From an uncultured Alphaproteobacteria bacterium (GTDB taxonomy: Bacteria > Pseudomonadota > Alphaproteobacteria > Micropepsales > Micropepsaceae): 58,174 bases of DNA. A program made the translations under genes and the position numbers. The DNA lies in NCBI GenBank assembly GCA_903897605.1, contig CAIUCH010000034.1, positions 1-58,174 of the forward strand, written 5' to 3'. Below the pieces are notes generated by a model. The model saw only the letters and a list, made by a program, of their open reading frames with translations, was not told where the DNA came from and did no database searches. Shown piece after piece: positions 18,090 to 27,056 of the stretch (its first letter is position 1; each line of letters opens with the position of its first letter).

Positions 18090-18488
18090 ATGCGCCTGTC
18101 CGGAACTTTATTTGCCTCTTTGACCGTGGTTCTTCTGGCCACCTCTGCGATGGCCCAGCCCGCTCCCATGACGGGCATGAGCGGCGGCGCAATGAATGCC
18201 CCCAACGCAAATGGCGGCGTCGGCATCTTCTCCAAGGAGAATATGGCGATGATGATCGTGGATCGCGATCGGGCCACCAAGGGAATGACGACGGAACAAG
18301 CCGCCGCCGCCCGGCAGGAAGAAATGTCGAAGCATTCGTCCGAGACACCCGCCGAACGCACCACGCGCAAACAGATGTACGACACCGAATGGGCCAAGCT
18401 GACGCCGATCGAACAGTCGGATGCGCTGAACAAGCTGCAGGCCCAGCAGGCCGCGCGCGGCATGATGGCGGCACCCCCGGCCAAATAG
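18090..18488 (+). CDS. Small exported protein, Met/Ala-rich
   Basis: The preferred start is ATG 18090 because GGAGG lies seven bases upstream; ATG 18072 and 18084 are in frame. It encodes 132 residues with a textbook signal peptide (MRLSGTLFASLTVVLLATSAMAQ). The mature part starts low-complexity (PMTGMSGGAMNAPNANGG), then a charged helical region with RDRATKGMTTEQAAAARQEEM. No domain is recognised. It faces the same way as the exported RidA protein 165 bp downstream, but a shared transcript is not certain. Confidence 0.8.
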   Translation: MRLSGTLFASLTVVLLATSAMAQPAPMTGMSGGAMNAPNANGGVGIFSKENMAMMIVDRDRATKGMTTEQAAAARQEEMSKHSSETPAERTTRKQMYDTEWAKLTPIEQSDALNKLQAQQAARGMMAAPPAK

Positions 18489-18653
18489 CCGACCATCTGG
18501 ATCGTCTACGAGAAGCAAGGGCACCCTGTGGGCGTCCTTGCGCTCGGCTGCCGCAAACGACAATCTGGCGCGGCTCAAATGCACCACGCTTTCCAATTCA
18601 TTTCAGGATGCAACCGGGACGCATTGCGTCCCGTCAACAAGGGGAAATCGTTC

Positions 18654-19184
18654 ATGACTGGTTTCAAGCAATCTCTATTCGCCGGCACCGTCGCCATGGT
18701 CGCGTTGTGCGCTTTGGCGAATGGCGCCATGGCGCAGGCAATTACTCACAACCAGGAAGACGCCAATTCGCCCTTCGCCAGCTCGGTCGTGGTGCCGCCC
18801 GGCTACACCACTTATTACATCAGCGGCAGCGGACCGACGGTGACCAGTCCCGATGCGCCCAAAGGCAGCTTCGAGAGCCTGGGCAATACCGCGACCCAGA
18901 CCGCCACGACATTGGCTGGCCTCAAGGACAAGCTCGCCAAGCTCGGTCTGACATTCGGCGATGTGGTGCAGGCGAGGGTGTTTCTGGCGGCCGATCCCAC
19001 CAATGGTGGCAAGATGGATTTTGCCGGCATGAACGGAGCCTGGCTGAAAGTATTCGGCACGCCGGATCAACCCAACAAGCCGTCGCGCGCCACCTTCCAG
19101 GCCGCCAATCTTGTGGTGCCCGGCGCCCTGATAGAAATTGAATTCGTTGCCGCCAAGAAAGTCAAAATCAAGCCCGCCAAGTAG
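18654..19184 (+). CDS. Exported RidA-family protein
   Basis: The start is ATG 18654 with AAGGGGA eight bases before, giving 176 residues. The signal peptide KQSLFAGTVAMVALCALANGAMAQ is followed by a YjgF/RidA fold: YYISGSGPTV, then NTATQTATTLAGLKDKLAKLGLTFGDVVQARVFLA, and GALIEIEFVAAKK. The Arg in QARVFL sits where RidA binds the substrate carboxylate. Cytosolic RidA deaminates reactive enamines; an exported form must have another substrate. A terminator follows. Confidence 0.85.
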   Translation: MTGFKQSLFAGTVAMVALCALANGAMAQAITHNQEDANSPFASSVVVPPGYTTYYISGSGPTVTSPDAPKGSFESLGNTATQTATTLAGLKDKLAKLGLTFGDVVQARVFLAADPTNGGKMDFAGMNGAWLKVFGTPDQPNKPSRATFQAANLVVPGALIEIEFVAAKKVKIKPAK

Positions 19185-19204
19185 CGGTTTCGTTTTCACG
19201 GACG

Positions 19205-19234
19205 AGGGGTTCGCCAATCGGCGGGCCCCTTTTT
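19205..19234 (+). terminator. Intrinsic terminator after the exported RidA gene
   Basis: AGGGGTTCGCC (19205-19215) pairs with GGCGGGCCCCT (19220-19230) with two G-T wobbles around an AATC loop, followed by TTTTT. It separates the RidA gene from osmC. Confidence 0.85.
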
Positions 19235-19285
19235 CCTTTTGCGGCAAGGTCTATGATTTTGCTGCGCCAACCAGGAGACCTGAAA

Positions 19286-19780
19286 ATGCCTGCGGATGAT
19301 TCAACCAGTGAAACCATTATCGTGGCGGAAACCGGTCTTGGCCGCTATCAGGTCGAAGCGCGGGTAGGCAATGCGGCCTTTCTGGTTGACGAACCGGTTG
19401 CGGTTGGCGGCCTGGGTTCAGGACCCAATCCCTACAATCTTCTGAGCGCGGCGCTGGGCGCCTGCAAAGCCATGACCATTCGTCTTTACGCCAACCGGAA
19501 GGACTGGCCGCTCAATCGCGTGCAAGTGAATGTCCGCCACAAGCGGGCAGACCTGGCGGCGCGCGACATTTTTGAAGCGGATGTTACATTGGAGGGCGAT
19601 CTCGATGAGGCGCAGCGCGCCAAGTTGATGGAGATTGCGGGGCGCTGCCCCGTGCACCAGACCCTGACGCGGGGCGCCGATGTTCACAGCGTTCTGCTTC
19701 CCACGCATGTCGCGCCCGGCGGCAATCCCGTTGAGGGCCCGGCCCACATGATCTGCATGGAAGAGTCCTGCGCCGATTGA
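19286..19780 (+). CDS. OsmC-family peroxiredoxin-like protein
   Basis: The start is ATG 19286 (AGGAG eight bases before), giving 164 residues. The fold is shown by GGLGSGPNPYNLLSAALGACKAMTIRLYA-type sequence, whose ALGACKAM carries the first redox Cys, and GRCPVHQTL with the second. A Cys-rich tail (HMICMEESCAD) follows. OsmC/Ohr proteins reduce organic hydroperoxides; this one belongs to the YhfA/OsmC-like side rather than clear Ohr. It stands alone after a terminator. Confidence 0.88.
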   Translation: MPADDSTSETIIVAETGLGRYQVEARVGNAAFLVDEPVAVGGLGSGPNPYNLLSAALGACKAMTIRLYANRKDWPLNRVQVNVRHKRADLAARDIFEADVTLEGDLDEAQRAKLMEIAGRCPVHQTLTRGADVHSVLLPTHVAPGGNPVEGPAHMICMEESCAD

Positions 19781-19898
19781 CCGAGGGGCGAGCCGATATT
19801 CCATCCCCACCTATTCACCCCCGGCGATCTCTGTGGCATTGACGCGGAGCGGTGGAATTCCTCTTCTTGCCGCTGCGTTCCAGCCCCAGAACAGGTTC

Positions 19899-20327
19899 AT
19901 GCTGCATCTGATCAAACTTTGCGTGGGTGTTGATTCCCTTCAGCAATTGGCGGACTGGCAAAAGAAGCGGCTGAAAGAGAAGCGCGCCAAGGGGCAGAAA
20001 CCGGAACTCATCCATGTCACCCGGCAAACGCCCAAGCGCGCCGACGAGCTGCTCGATGGCGGCTCTCTCTACTGGGTGATCAAAGGCCAGATCATGGCGC
20101 GACAGACTCTGCTCGAATTGCGCGCGATGAAGAAGAACGGCGTGCCGCATTGTGGGCTTGTCTATGACAAGAAGTTGGTGCCGGTCCGGCCGCGGCCCAG
20201 GCGGGCGTTTCAGGGTTGGCGCTATTTCGAGGCGAATGACGCGCCACCCGACATCGCCGAAATCAAAGGCGCCAAGGGTTTGCCCGAGGCGCTGAAACGC
20301 GAGTTGGCGGTCCTGGGCCTGCTTTAG
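19899..20327 (+). CDS. DUF1489 family protein
   Basis: The start is ATG 19899 (MLHLIKLCVGVDSLQQLADW), giving 142 residues, the usual DUF1489 length; an upstream TTG would add a tail not found in the family. Family pattern includes HVTRQTPKRADELLDGGSLYWVIKG and LVPVRPRPRRAFQGWRYF. The function is unknown; it is widespread in alphaproteobacteria. It converges with the DacF-like gene with 4 bp between stops. Confidence 0.88.
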   Translation: MLHLIKLCVGVDSLQQLADWQKKRLKEKRAKGQKPELIHVTRQTPKRADELLDGGSLYWVIKGQIMARQTLLELRAMKKNGVPHCGLVYDKKLVPVRPRPRRAFQGWRYFEANDAPPDIAEIKGAKGLPEALKRELAVLGLL

Positions 20328-20331
20328 GCCG

Positions 20332-22038
20332 TCAGCGGGCGGCGATGGCGGCGAAGCAGGTCTGACCACGCTGGGTCAGCCGATCGCAAACCTCACGCGC
20401 CTGCCGTTCGGCAAAGAGCCCGAAGCGGGCGCGGTACATGGTATGGCCGTCGCTGGCCTGGAACGGCACCACCAGCCGCGCCGCCTGGCCCAACACATCC
20501 ATGGATTTTTGCGCATAGGCATCAAGCTGCGCCTTGGCAAAAGCCTGATCGGCATAGGCGCCGATCTGGATCGTCCAATTGTGGCCAGGCACAGCCACGC
20601 TGTTCTGGTCTTGGTCGCCCTCGCCATTTTCCACGCGCAGAGCGGGACGCATTTTGGGCAACGCCGCCACAACAACAGGTTTGGCGGCGGTCATTGGTGC
20701 CGCTGTCTGCGCTGGGTTCGATGAAGCATCGATGGTTTGCGAAGGACGGGCTTGCGGCCTGGCCGCCGGAGAGGGAACCGCGACGCCGGCGTTTGCATCC
20801 ATCCCGGCGGGCCGGGCGGCGGGAATGGGCGCGGCGGCTGCCTGGGCGACAACGGAAGGGACGGTGCTGATCGGCGCCGGCCTGGCTGGCTGCGCCACGG
20901 AAGCCAATTGCGGCGCCTGATTGTGGAGCGTGGAGAAATTTTCGTCCGGCGCACGCCGCGCTTCGGCGGCATCTTCATCATCGGTTTCGGGGATCGGCGG
21001 TGGCACGGCGGACAGGGCCGCATACTGGTTCGCTGGAGTGGAAGATGCCTGCGCCGGCAGCGTGAAGCCCGCCACGGCCGGCTGCCGGCTGGCATCCGCC
21101 ACCAACGCCCATGGCACCGGGCCGCGCGCCACCAGGGCCGGATTGGTTTCGATCTGGGCGAAGCTGGTGTCGAGCAGATGCATCATCTCCAAGTCGCGGC
21201 GCACGGCGGTACGCCCGCCCATCACGATGCCGATCAGATGGACGCCGCCACGAACGACGGACGAAGTGAGATTGAATCCGCTCGCCACCGTGAAGCCAGT
21301 CTTGATGCCGTCGGCGCCCGGATAGCGGCCGATCAGATTGTCATGGGTGGGATAATAGGTGCCCCTGTAGTTGAAGCCGGGCAGCGCGAAATAGGGATAA
21401 TATTGGGGGAAGTCATAGGCCAGATGCCGCGCCAGCACGGACAGATCCGTGGCCGTGGTGATTTGAAGCGGATCGGGCAGGCCCGAAGCGTTGTGATAAT
21501 AGGTCTCGTGCATGCCGATGGCGCGCGCCTTTTCGGACATCATCTGGGCGAAATGGAGTTCGGTGCCACCCAACGCTTCGGCGATCACCACCGCCACGTC
21601 ATTGGCGGACCGGATGACGATGGCGCGAATGGCGGTATCCACCGTGATGGTCTCGCCGCGGCGGAGTGAAAGCTTGGTCGGCTTTTGCTGAGCCGCATGC
21701 GAGGAGACCGGCATCGGCGTCTGCATGGTGATCTTCCCCGCCTTCAGGGCCTCGAACAGCATGTAGAGCGTCATCATTTTGGTCAGCGAGGCGGGGTGAC
21801 GTTCGGCGGCCTCGTTGCGGGCGTAAAGCACCTTGCCGGTGGCGCCATCCAGAATTAGGGCGGCGTCCTTGTCAGGGTCCGTGGCGCTGCCGGGCATCGG
21901 CACGATCCGGCGGCCGCCCTGGTCGCTTTTCGTGGAAAATAGATGATGGCGGTGGCGAGCGGCCGCATCGGCCGGCGTACCCAAAACCAGCCCGGTCGCC
22001 AGGACGGCGATTCCAAGCAGAAATAGTGGTTTTGTCAC
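20332..22038 (-). CDS. D-alanyl-D-alanine carboxypeptidase (PBP5/DacF-like) with SPOR domain
   Basis: The start chosen is GTG 22038, giving 568 residues with signal peptide MTKPLFLLGIAVLATGLVLG; an ATG at 22113 would put 25 residues before it and lacks a ribosome-binding site. The S11 peptidase motifs are S84-x-x-K87 (HPASLTKMM), S144-x-N146 (RSANDV) and K246-T-G (DGIKTGFT). A Pro/Ala-rich linker covers about 330-480. A C-terminal SPOR domain (WTIQIGAYADQAFAKAQLDAY) binds denuded septal glycan. The enzyme trims stem peptides, probably at the division site. Confidence 0.92.
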   Translation of the reverse strand: MTKPLFLLGIAVLATGLVLGTPADAAARHRHHLFSTKSDQGGRRIVPMPGSATDPDKDAALILDGATGKVLYARNEAAERHPASLTKMMTLYMLFEALKAGKITMQTPMPVSSHAAQQKPTKLSLRRGETITVDTAIRAIVIRSANDVAVVIAEALGGTELHFAQMMSEKARAIGMHETYYHNASGLPDPLQITTATDLSVLARHLAYDFPQYYPYFALPGFNYRGTYYPTHDNLIGRYPGADGIKTGFTVASGFNLTSSVVRGGVHLIGIVMGGRTAVRRDLEMMHLLDTSFAQIETNPALVARGPVPWALVADASRQPAVAGFTLPAQASSTPANQYAALSAVPPPIPETDDEDAAEARRAPDENFSTLHNQAPQLASVAQPARPAPISTVPSVVAQAAAAPIPAARPAGMDANAGVAVPSPAARPQARPSQTIDASSNPAQTAAPMTAAKPVVVAALPKMRPALRVENGEGDQDQNSVAVPGHNWTIQIGAYADQAFAKAQLDAYAQKSMDVLGQAARLVVPFQASDGHTMYRARFGLFAERQAREVCDRLTQRGQTCFAAIAAR

Positions 22039-22186
22039 TCCAGCCAACCTCGTAATCCCCCCGAACCGGCGCAGCTCCGGGGGCAAAAGACCAAATTGTG
22101 TCGGTCCATGCAAGGAGGAATGACGAATCAGCGTTGTTTTACGGATGTTTAGGCCTCAGACACTGCAAATCCCAGCTGTCATAAAA

Positions 22187-22209
22187 ATTTTGCTGCGATG
22201 CAGCAAAAT
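22187..22209. promoter_or_regulatory. Palindrome upstream of the phasin promoter (PhaR-type site)
   Basis: Perfect arms ATTTTGCTGC and GCAGCAAAAT flank a GAT spacer. The core CTGC-N3-GCAG matches the TGC-rich motif reported for the PHA regulator PhaR in some alphaproteobacteria. It ends four bases before the putative -35 of the phasin gene. Confidence 0.65.
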
Positions 22210-22213
22210 GGTC

Positions 22214-22243
22214 TTGACGACCCCAGTAACCAGGGGCATATAG
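22214..22243 (+). promoter_or_regulatory. Putative phasin promoter
   Basis: TTGACG (22214-22219) and ATATAG (22238-22243) are separated by 18 bp. The start site would fall near 22250, inside the second palindrome. The -10 match is moderate. Confidence 0.5.
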
Positions 22244-22247
22244 GTCA

Positions 22248-22262
22248 TGTTGCAGTGCAACA
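22248..22262. promoter_or_regulatory. Second palindrome over the phasin start site
   Basis: TGTTGCA and TGCAACA are perfect 7-bp arms around a central G. It overlaps the predicted transcription start, a good place for a repressor. It shares the TGC/GCA character of the first palindrome. Confidence 0.6.
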
Positions 22263-22320
22263 GGCCGCCGGATCACCGGACCGTGCCGGACATGAACACG
22301 AACATGAAAGGTATGACATT

Positions 22321-22770
22321 ATGACCAAGGCAGAGACGGCCGCCGAAAAAGGTTTCGCGACGGCTGAAAACAATTTCAACGCCGGCGCCGATGCGTTCAA
22401 GGCCGGTTTTGAGAAGGCAGTTGCCGGCTATGACACCGTTGTGGGTTATGGCAAGGACACCGCCGAAGCGCTGATCAAATCCGCTACCGTCGCCAGCAAG
22501 GGCGCCGAGACGCTGCACGGCGAGATTTATGCTTATGCCAAGCAGTCGATGGACGAATCCATTGCCGCCGGCAAGGCGATCCTCGGCGCCAAGTCGGTGC
22601 ATGAGGCGATTGAAGTCCAGACCGGCTTTGCCAAGTCGGCCTTCGAAAACTATGTGGCGGAACTGACCAAGTTCAACCAGCTTTTCACCGCAGCAGCGAA
22701 GGACAGCCTTGCGCCGTTGCAGAGCCGCGCACAGGCCTGGGTGGACGTGGTGCAGACCAACGCCGCTTGA
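22321..22770 (+). CDS. Phasin family protein
   Basis: A 149-residue helical, Ala-rich protein without signal or membrane segment. The pattern KAGFEKAVAGYDTVVGYGKDTAEALIKSATVASKG and NYVAELTKFNQLFTAAAKDSLAPLQSR-type C-terminus fits Phasin_2 (for instance FENYVAELTKFNQLF). Phasins coat polyhydroxyalkanoate granules. The start is ATG 22321; earlier in-frame codons lie in the regulatory region. It lies upstream of clpS-clpA but is separated by a strong terminator. PhaR-type palindromes sit before it. Confidence 0.88.
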   Translation: MTKAETAAEKGFATAENNFNAGADAFKAGFEKAVAGYDTVVGYGKDTAEALIKSATVASKGAETLHGEIYAYAKQSMDESIAAGKAILGAKSVHEAIEVQTGFAKSAFENYVAELTKFNQLFTAAAKDSLAPLQSRAQAWVDVVQTNAA

Positions 22771-22800
22771 AAGCAGTGATTCTAGGCTTAAGTATCGTAG

Positions 22801-22829
22801 GGCCCGGGACGAAAGTCCCGGGCCTTTTT
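22801..22829 (+). terminator. Intrinsic terminator after the phasin gene
   Basis: A perfect 10-bp stem, GGCCCGGGAC (22801-22810) with GTCCCGGGCC (22815-22824), closes a GAAA loop and is followed by TTTTTATTT. Confidence 0.95.
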
Positions 22830-22910
22830 ATTTAACCCAAAAGGAATTTTGGCTTAGTCTGGATTGGCGCGGGTTCTTAACCTGGCGCTGTCCAAAGGTT
22901 ATGGAACCCT

Positions 22911-23246
22911 GTGCGGGATTCAGGTGACGGCAATAACGGCAAGGGCGACAATACCGGTTCCGGTATCGTCACCCGTACGCGCGCCAAGACCAAGAAACCG
23001 TCCCTCTACAAGGTCCTGCTGCTTAACGACGACTATACGCCCATGGAGTTCGTCGTTCATATTCTGGAAAAATTTTTCTCCAAGAGTCGCGAGGATGCGG
23101 TGGAAGTGATGCTGCATGTCCATCGTCACGGGGTGGGTATTTGCGGCGTCTTCACCTTTGAGGTGGCGGAAACTAAAGTGGCCCAGGTCATTGAATTCTC
23201 ACGCCGGCATCAACATCCTCTACAATGTACGATGGAGAAAGAGTGA
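22911..23246 (+). CDS. clpS: ATP-dependent Clp protease adaptor ClpS
   Basis: A 111-residue adaptor starting at GTG 22911; no in-frame ATG precedes it. After a flexible N-terminal tail (about 30 residues) the folded domain reads [20 protein letters not shown], where the Asn-Asp-Asp of LNDDYT and HxxG of [10 protein letters not shown] form the N-degron pocket. It delivers N-end-rule substrates to ClpAP. Its TGA overlaps the ATG of clpA. Confidence 0.96.
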   Translation: MRDSGDGNNGKGDNTGSGIVTRTRAKTKKPSLYKVLLLNDDYTPMEFVVHILEKFFSKSREDAVEVMLHVHRHGVGICGVFTFEVAETKVAQVIEFSRRHQHPLQCTMEKE

Positions 23247-25579
23247 TGCCATCTTTGTCACGCAGCCTCGAGCAAGCCCTGCATCAGGCGATCAAGCTCG
23301 CCAGCGACCGGCATCACGAATATGCCACCCTGGAGCATCTGCTGCTCGCGCTGATGGACGATGCCGATGCCGGCCAGGTGATGAAGGCCTGCAATGTCGA
23401 TACCGACGCTCTGCGCCGGGCGGTCCAGAAATATGTCGATGAGGAACTCGTCACCCTGGTGATCGAGGACGGCGAAGAGGCGAAGCCCACCACCGGCTTC
23501 CAGCGCGTGGTTCAGCGCGCCGTATTGCATGTGCAGAATTCCGGCCGCGACGAGGTGACGGGCGCCAATGTATTGGTGGCGCTGTTTACCGAGCGCGAGA
23601 GCCAAGCGGTTTATTTCCTGCATGAGCAGAACATGAACCGGCTCGATGCCGTCAGCTATATCAGCCATGGCATCGCCAAGCGGCCGGGCATGAGCCAGCC
23701 CAAGCCGGCGCGCGGCGCCGATGACGATGACGAGCCGGAAAAGCCCAGTAAGCAGGGCACCGACGCACTGGAAGCGTATTGCGTCAATCTGAATGAAAAG
23801 GCCAAGTCGGGCCGGGTCGATCCTTTGATCGGCCGCGCCGCTGAAGTCGAGCGCACCATCCAGATCCTTTGCCGTCGCCAGAAGAACAATCCGCTCTTTG
23901 TGGGTGATCCGGGCGTGGGCAAGACCGCCATCGCCGAAGGCTTGGCGCGCAAGATTGTCAACAATGAAGTGCCCGAGGTTTTGCGCGGCGCCACCATCTA
24001 TTCTCTCGACATGGGATCCTTGATCGCGGGCACCCGCTATCGCGGCGATTTTGAGGAGCGTCTAAAGACCGTGGTCAAGGAACTGGAAGGCGTCAAAGGC
24101 GCCATCCTCTTCATCGACGAGATCCACACCGTGATTGGCGCCGGCGCCACCAGTGGCGGCGCGATGGATGCCTCTAACCTGCTCAAGCCGGCGTTGGCCG
24201 CGGGAATCCTGCGTTGCATCGGCTCGACCACCTACAAGGAATATCGGCAATATTTCGAGAAGGACCGTGCCCTGGTGCGGCGCTTCCAGAAGATCGACGT
24301 CTCCGAACCCACCGTGCCGGACTCCATCAAGATCCTGATGGGGATCAAGTCCTACTTCGAGGAATATCACAAAGTCCGTTACACCGCCGATGCGGTGAAG
24401 GCGGCGGTGGAGCTTTCCGCCAAATACATCAATGACCGCAAACTGCCGGACAAGGCGATCGACGTGATCGACGAAGTCGGCGCCTCCCAGATGCTGGTGC
24501 CGGAAAACCGCCGCAAGAAGGTGATCGGGGTCAAGGAAGTCGAAGACGTCGTCGCCAAGATGGCGCGCATTCCGTCCAAATCCGTCTCCAAGGACGATAC
24601 CGAGGCGCTCAAATCCTTGGAAAGCGATTTGGGCCGGGTTGTCTATGGCCAGGAAAAAGCCATCCATGCCTTGTCCAGCGCCATCAAGCTGGCGCGCGCC
24701 GGCCTGCGCCAGCCGGAAAAACCCATCGGCTCGTATTTGTTCTCCGGCCCCACCGGCGTCGGCAAGACCGAAGTGGCCAAGCAGCTGGCCAGCATCATGG
24801 GCGTGGAATTCCTGCGCTTCGACATGAGCGAATATATGGAACGCCACACCGTCAGCCGCCTGATCGGCGCGCCGCCGGGTTATGTCGGCTTCGATCAGGG
24901 CGGGCTTTTGACCGATGGCGTCGATCAGCATCCCCATTGCGTGCTGCTGCTGGACGAGATCGAAAAGGCCCATGGCGACCTGTTCAACATCCTGTTGCAG
25001 GTGATGGACCATGGCAAACTCACCGATCACAACGGCAAGAAGATCGATTTCCGCAATGTGGTCCTGATCATGACCACCAATGCGGGCGCTTCCGACGCCG
25101 CCAAGGACGCGATCGGCTTTGGCCGCGGCAAGCGGGAAGGCGAGGACGAAGAAGCGATCAAGAAGCTGTTCACGCCGGAATTCCGCAACCGCCTGGACGC
25201 CACCATTTCATTCGCGCCGCTGTCACGCGACACCATCGACAAGGTGGTGGAGAAGTTCGTGCTGGAGTTGGAAGCCCAGTTGGCCGACCGCGACGTCACC
25301 TTCGACCTGACGCCGGAAGCCACACGCTGGCTGGGACAGAAGGGCTATGACGACGCTTTTGGCGCCCGCCCGCTGGCGCGGGTGATCCAGGAAAATATCA
25401 AGAAGCCATTGGCCGATGAAATCCTCTTCGGCCGGCTGAAAGATGGCGGCACGGTGCGTGTATTGCTGGACCGCGAAAAGGATGCGCTGGCGTTCGAGTT
25501 CATTCCCGCCGCCGAGGCAAAACCGCGCTCGCCGCAAAAGCCGCCGAAGAAAAAGCCGGCCGACAAGGAAGACGTCTAA
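23246..25579 (+). CDS. clpA: ATP-dependent Clp protease ATP-binding subunit ClpA
   Basis: The start is ATG 23246, overlapping the clpS stop by one base, giving 777 residues. The N-domain (about 1-145) starts [16 protein letters not shown]. The first AAA+ ring has Walker A GDPGVGKT and Walker [11 protein letters not shown]; the second has GPTGVGKTE and [11 protein letters not shown]. The D2 small domain ends with [16 protein letters not shown]. ClpA unfolds substrates for ClpP, which is not in the window. A basic tail ([11 protein letters not shown]) is unremarkable. Confidence 0.97.
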   Translation: MPSLSRSLEQALHQAIKLASDRHHEYATLEHLLLALMDDADAGQVMKACNVDTDALRRAVQKYVDEELVTLVIEDGEEAKPTTGFQRVVQRAVLHVQNSGRDEVTGANVLVALFTERESQAVYFLHEQNMNRLDAVSYISHGIAKRPGMSQPKPARGADDDDEPEKPSKQGTDALEAYCVNLNEKAKSGRVDPLIGRAAEVERTIQILCRRQKNNPLFVGDPGVGKTAIAEGLARKIVNNEVPEVLRGATIYSLDMGSLIAGTRYRGDFEERLKTVVKELEGVKGAILFIDEIHTVIGAGATSGGAMDASNLLKPALAAGILRCIGSTTYKEYRQYFEKDRALVRRFQKIDVSEPTVPDSIKILMGIKSYFEEYHKVRYTADAVKAAVELSAKYINDRKLPDKAIDVIDEVGASQMLVPENRRKKVIGVKEVEDVVAKMARIPSKSVSKDDTEALKSLESDLGRVVYGQEKAIHALSSAIKLARAGLRQPEKPIGSYLFSGPTGVGKTEVAKQLASIMGVEFLRFDMSEYMERHTVSRLIGAPPGYVGFDQGGLLTDGVDQHPHCVLLLDEIEKAHGDLFNILLQVMDHGKLTDHNGKKIDFRNVVLIMTTNAGASDAAKDAIGFGRGKREGEDEEAIKKLFTPEFRNRLDATISFAPLSRDTIDKVVEKFVLELEAQLADRDVTFDLTPEATRWLGQKGYDDAFGARPLARVIQENIKKPLADEILFGRLKDGGTVRVLLDREKDALAFEFIPAAEAKPRSPQKPPKKKPADKEDV

Positions 25580-25595
25580 CCGCCTCCGGATTTCC

Positions 25596-26012
25596 CTATA
25601 ACGCGCTTCTAATTTTTGCGGCGATGGGTTCCAGCTTCGTTGGATCCACCATGCCGCGGGCATGCAGGCCAAGATCGACGCCAGCGCTTCGTGGAATGAC
25701 GTGGAAATGGACGTGAAAGACGCTTTGGCCAGCGGGTGCGCCGTTCAGCATCGCCAGCATGACGCCGGGCGCGTTCAGGCCTTTCTTCACCGCCTTCGCC
25801 ACTATCTGAGTCGCGGTCATCAAAGCCGCCGCGCTCTCGGCAGACAGATCCAAGATGTTTTCGGCCGGCTCCTTGGGGATCACCAGCACATGGCCCTCGG
25901 CCTGCGGCATCACATCCATGAAGGCCAGGTTCTTCTCGTCTTCGAAAACCTTCACGCAGGGAATCTCGCCGCGCAGGATCTTGGCGAAAACGTTGCTGTT
26001 GTCATAACTCAT
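25596..26012 (-). CDS. HIT family protein (histidine triad hydrolase)
   Basis: The start is ATG 26012 (MSYDNSNVFAKILRGEIPCVKV), giving 138 residues; the longer open frame runs into the intergenic region. The triad is HVHFHVIP near residue 98, with GHVLVIPKEPAENILDL before it. HIT proteins hydrolyse nucleotide monophosphoramidates (HinT type). It converges with clpA. Confidence 0.95.
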   Translation of the reverse strand: MSYDNSNVFAKILRGEIPCVKVFEDEKNLAFMDVMPQAEGHVLVIPKEPAENILDLSAESAAALMTATQIVAKAVKKGLNAPGVMLAMLNGAPAGQSVFHVHFHVIPRSAGVDLGLHARGMVDPTKLEPIAAKIRSAL

Positions 26013-26201
26013 CTTCGGTCCCGCTATTTTGGAATATCGCAATCTTCGCGCATTCTGACGCGAGTGCTTGCGAACGCAACTCCTGATTTGCGGGTACGCG
26101 TCGATGATAGTAGGTTCCTGTTTTCGGAAACCAAGCGATTTCTTGACGGAGCATGCAGGCGTTAGGCGGATATTGCCAGGCGGATATTGAAGGAGACCGT
26201 A

Positions 26202-27053
26202 ATGGTTACATTCGATCCCGTGAAATACAAAAATACCACCCGCGATCAATGGCAGGCCGCTGCCAAAGCGTGGAATGACTGGGCCCCGCTGCTGCATGCC
26301 TGGCTCGGCCCGGCAACCGAGACGATGCTCGATATGGCGGGTATCGGCAGTGGCAGCCGCGTGCTCAACGTCGCCGCGGGTGCGGGCGAAGAGACCCTAA
26401 AAATCGCCGATCGTGTCGGTGCCGCCGGCTATGTGCTTGCCACTGACATCTCCTCGAACATTCTGGAATTCGCCGCGGCCAATGCGCGGCGCGCCGGCTA
26501 CGCCAATGTCGAAACGCTGGTGATGGACGGAGAAGACACAAACCTGCCAGAGGCAAGCTTTGACGCGGCGGTTTCGCGGGTCGGACTGATTTATTTTCCA
26601 GACCAGCAGAAAGCCCTTGGCGGCATGTGGCGCGCGCTCAAGCCCGGCGGACGCATCGCGGCAATGGTGTATGGCATGCCAGGCGCCAATGGCTTTTTTT
26701 CGATTCCAGTTTCAGTTATCCGCCGCCGCGCCAATCTACCCCCGCCAATTCCAGGCCAGCCGGGCCCGTTCAGCTTGGGAAGCCCCGGTGCGTTGGAGAA
26801 GATCTTCCAGATGGCCGGATTGCGCGATGTGCGCAGTCAGACAGTGTCGGCGCCAGTACGCCTCAATTCGGCAGCCGAATGCGTGCGCTTCGAAAAAAAA
26901 TCCTTCGGCGCATTGCATCAGATGTTGGCCAGTCTGGACGCGTCGGGACGTGAGGCCGCTTGGGCGGAAATCGAGCAGGAGCTTCGCGTTTTTGAAAGTC
27001 CGCAAGGTTTTATCGGGCCATGCGAGATGGTCATTGCGGTTGGGACCAAATGA
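26202..27053 (+). CDS. Class I SAM-dependent methyltransferase
   Basis: The start is ATG 26202 with AAGGAG seven bases before, giving 283 residues. Motif I is RVLNVAAGAGEETLKIA, the acidic strand end is VLATDISSNILEFA, and motif II/III is FDAAVSRVGLIYFPDQQKAL with LKPGGRIAAMVYG, as in UbiE/Methyltransf_11 proteins. The substrate is not recognisable. Just upstream, AGGCGGATATTG is repeated at 26164-26175 and 26178-26189. It converges with the FemAB-like gene with only 3 bp between stops. Confidence 0.88.
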   Translation: MVTFDPVKYKNTTRDQWQAAAKAWNDWAPLLHAWLGPATETMLDMAGIGSGSRVLNVAAGAGEETLKIADRVGAAGYVLATDISSNILEFAAANARRAGYANVETLVMDGEDTNLPEASFDAAVSRVGLIYFPDQQKALGGMWRALKPGGRIAAMVYGMPGANGFFSIPVSVIRRRANLPPPIPGQPGPFSLGSPGALEKIFQMAGLRDVRSQTVSAPVRLNSAAECVRFEKKSFGALHQMLASLDASGREAAWAEIEQELRVFESPQGFIGPCEMVIAVGTK

Positions 27054-27056
27054 CGA

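Noticed and set aside
26164..26189. 12-bp direct repeat before the methyltransferase gene
   Set aside because: Two copies of AGGCGGATATTG two bases apart are more likely a local duplication than a known operator; mentioned only with the gene.
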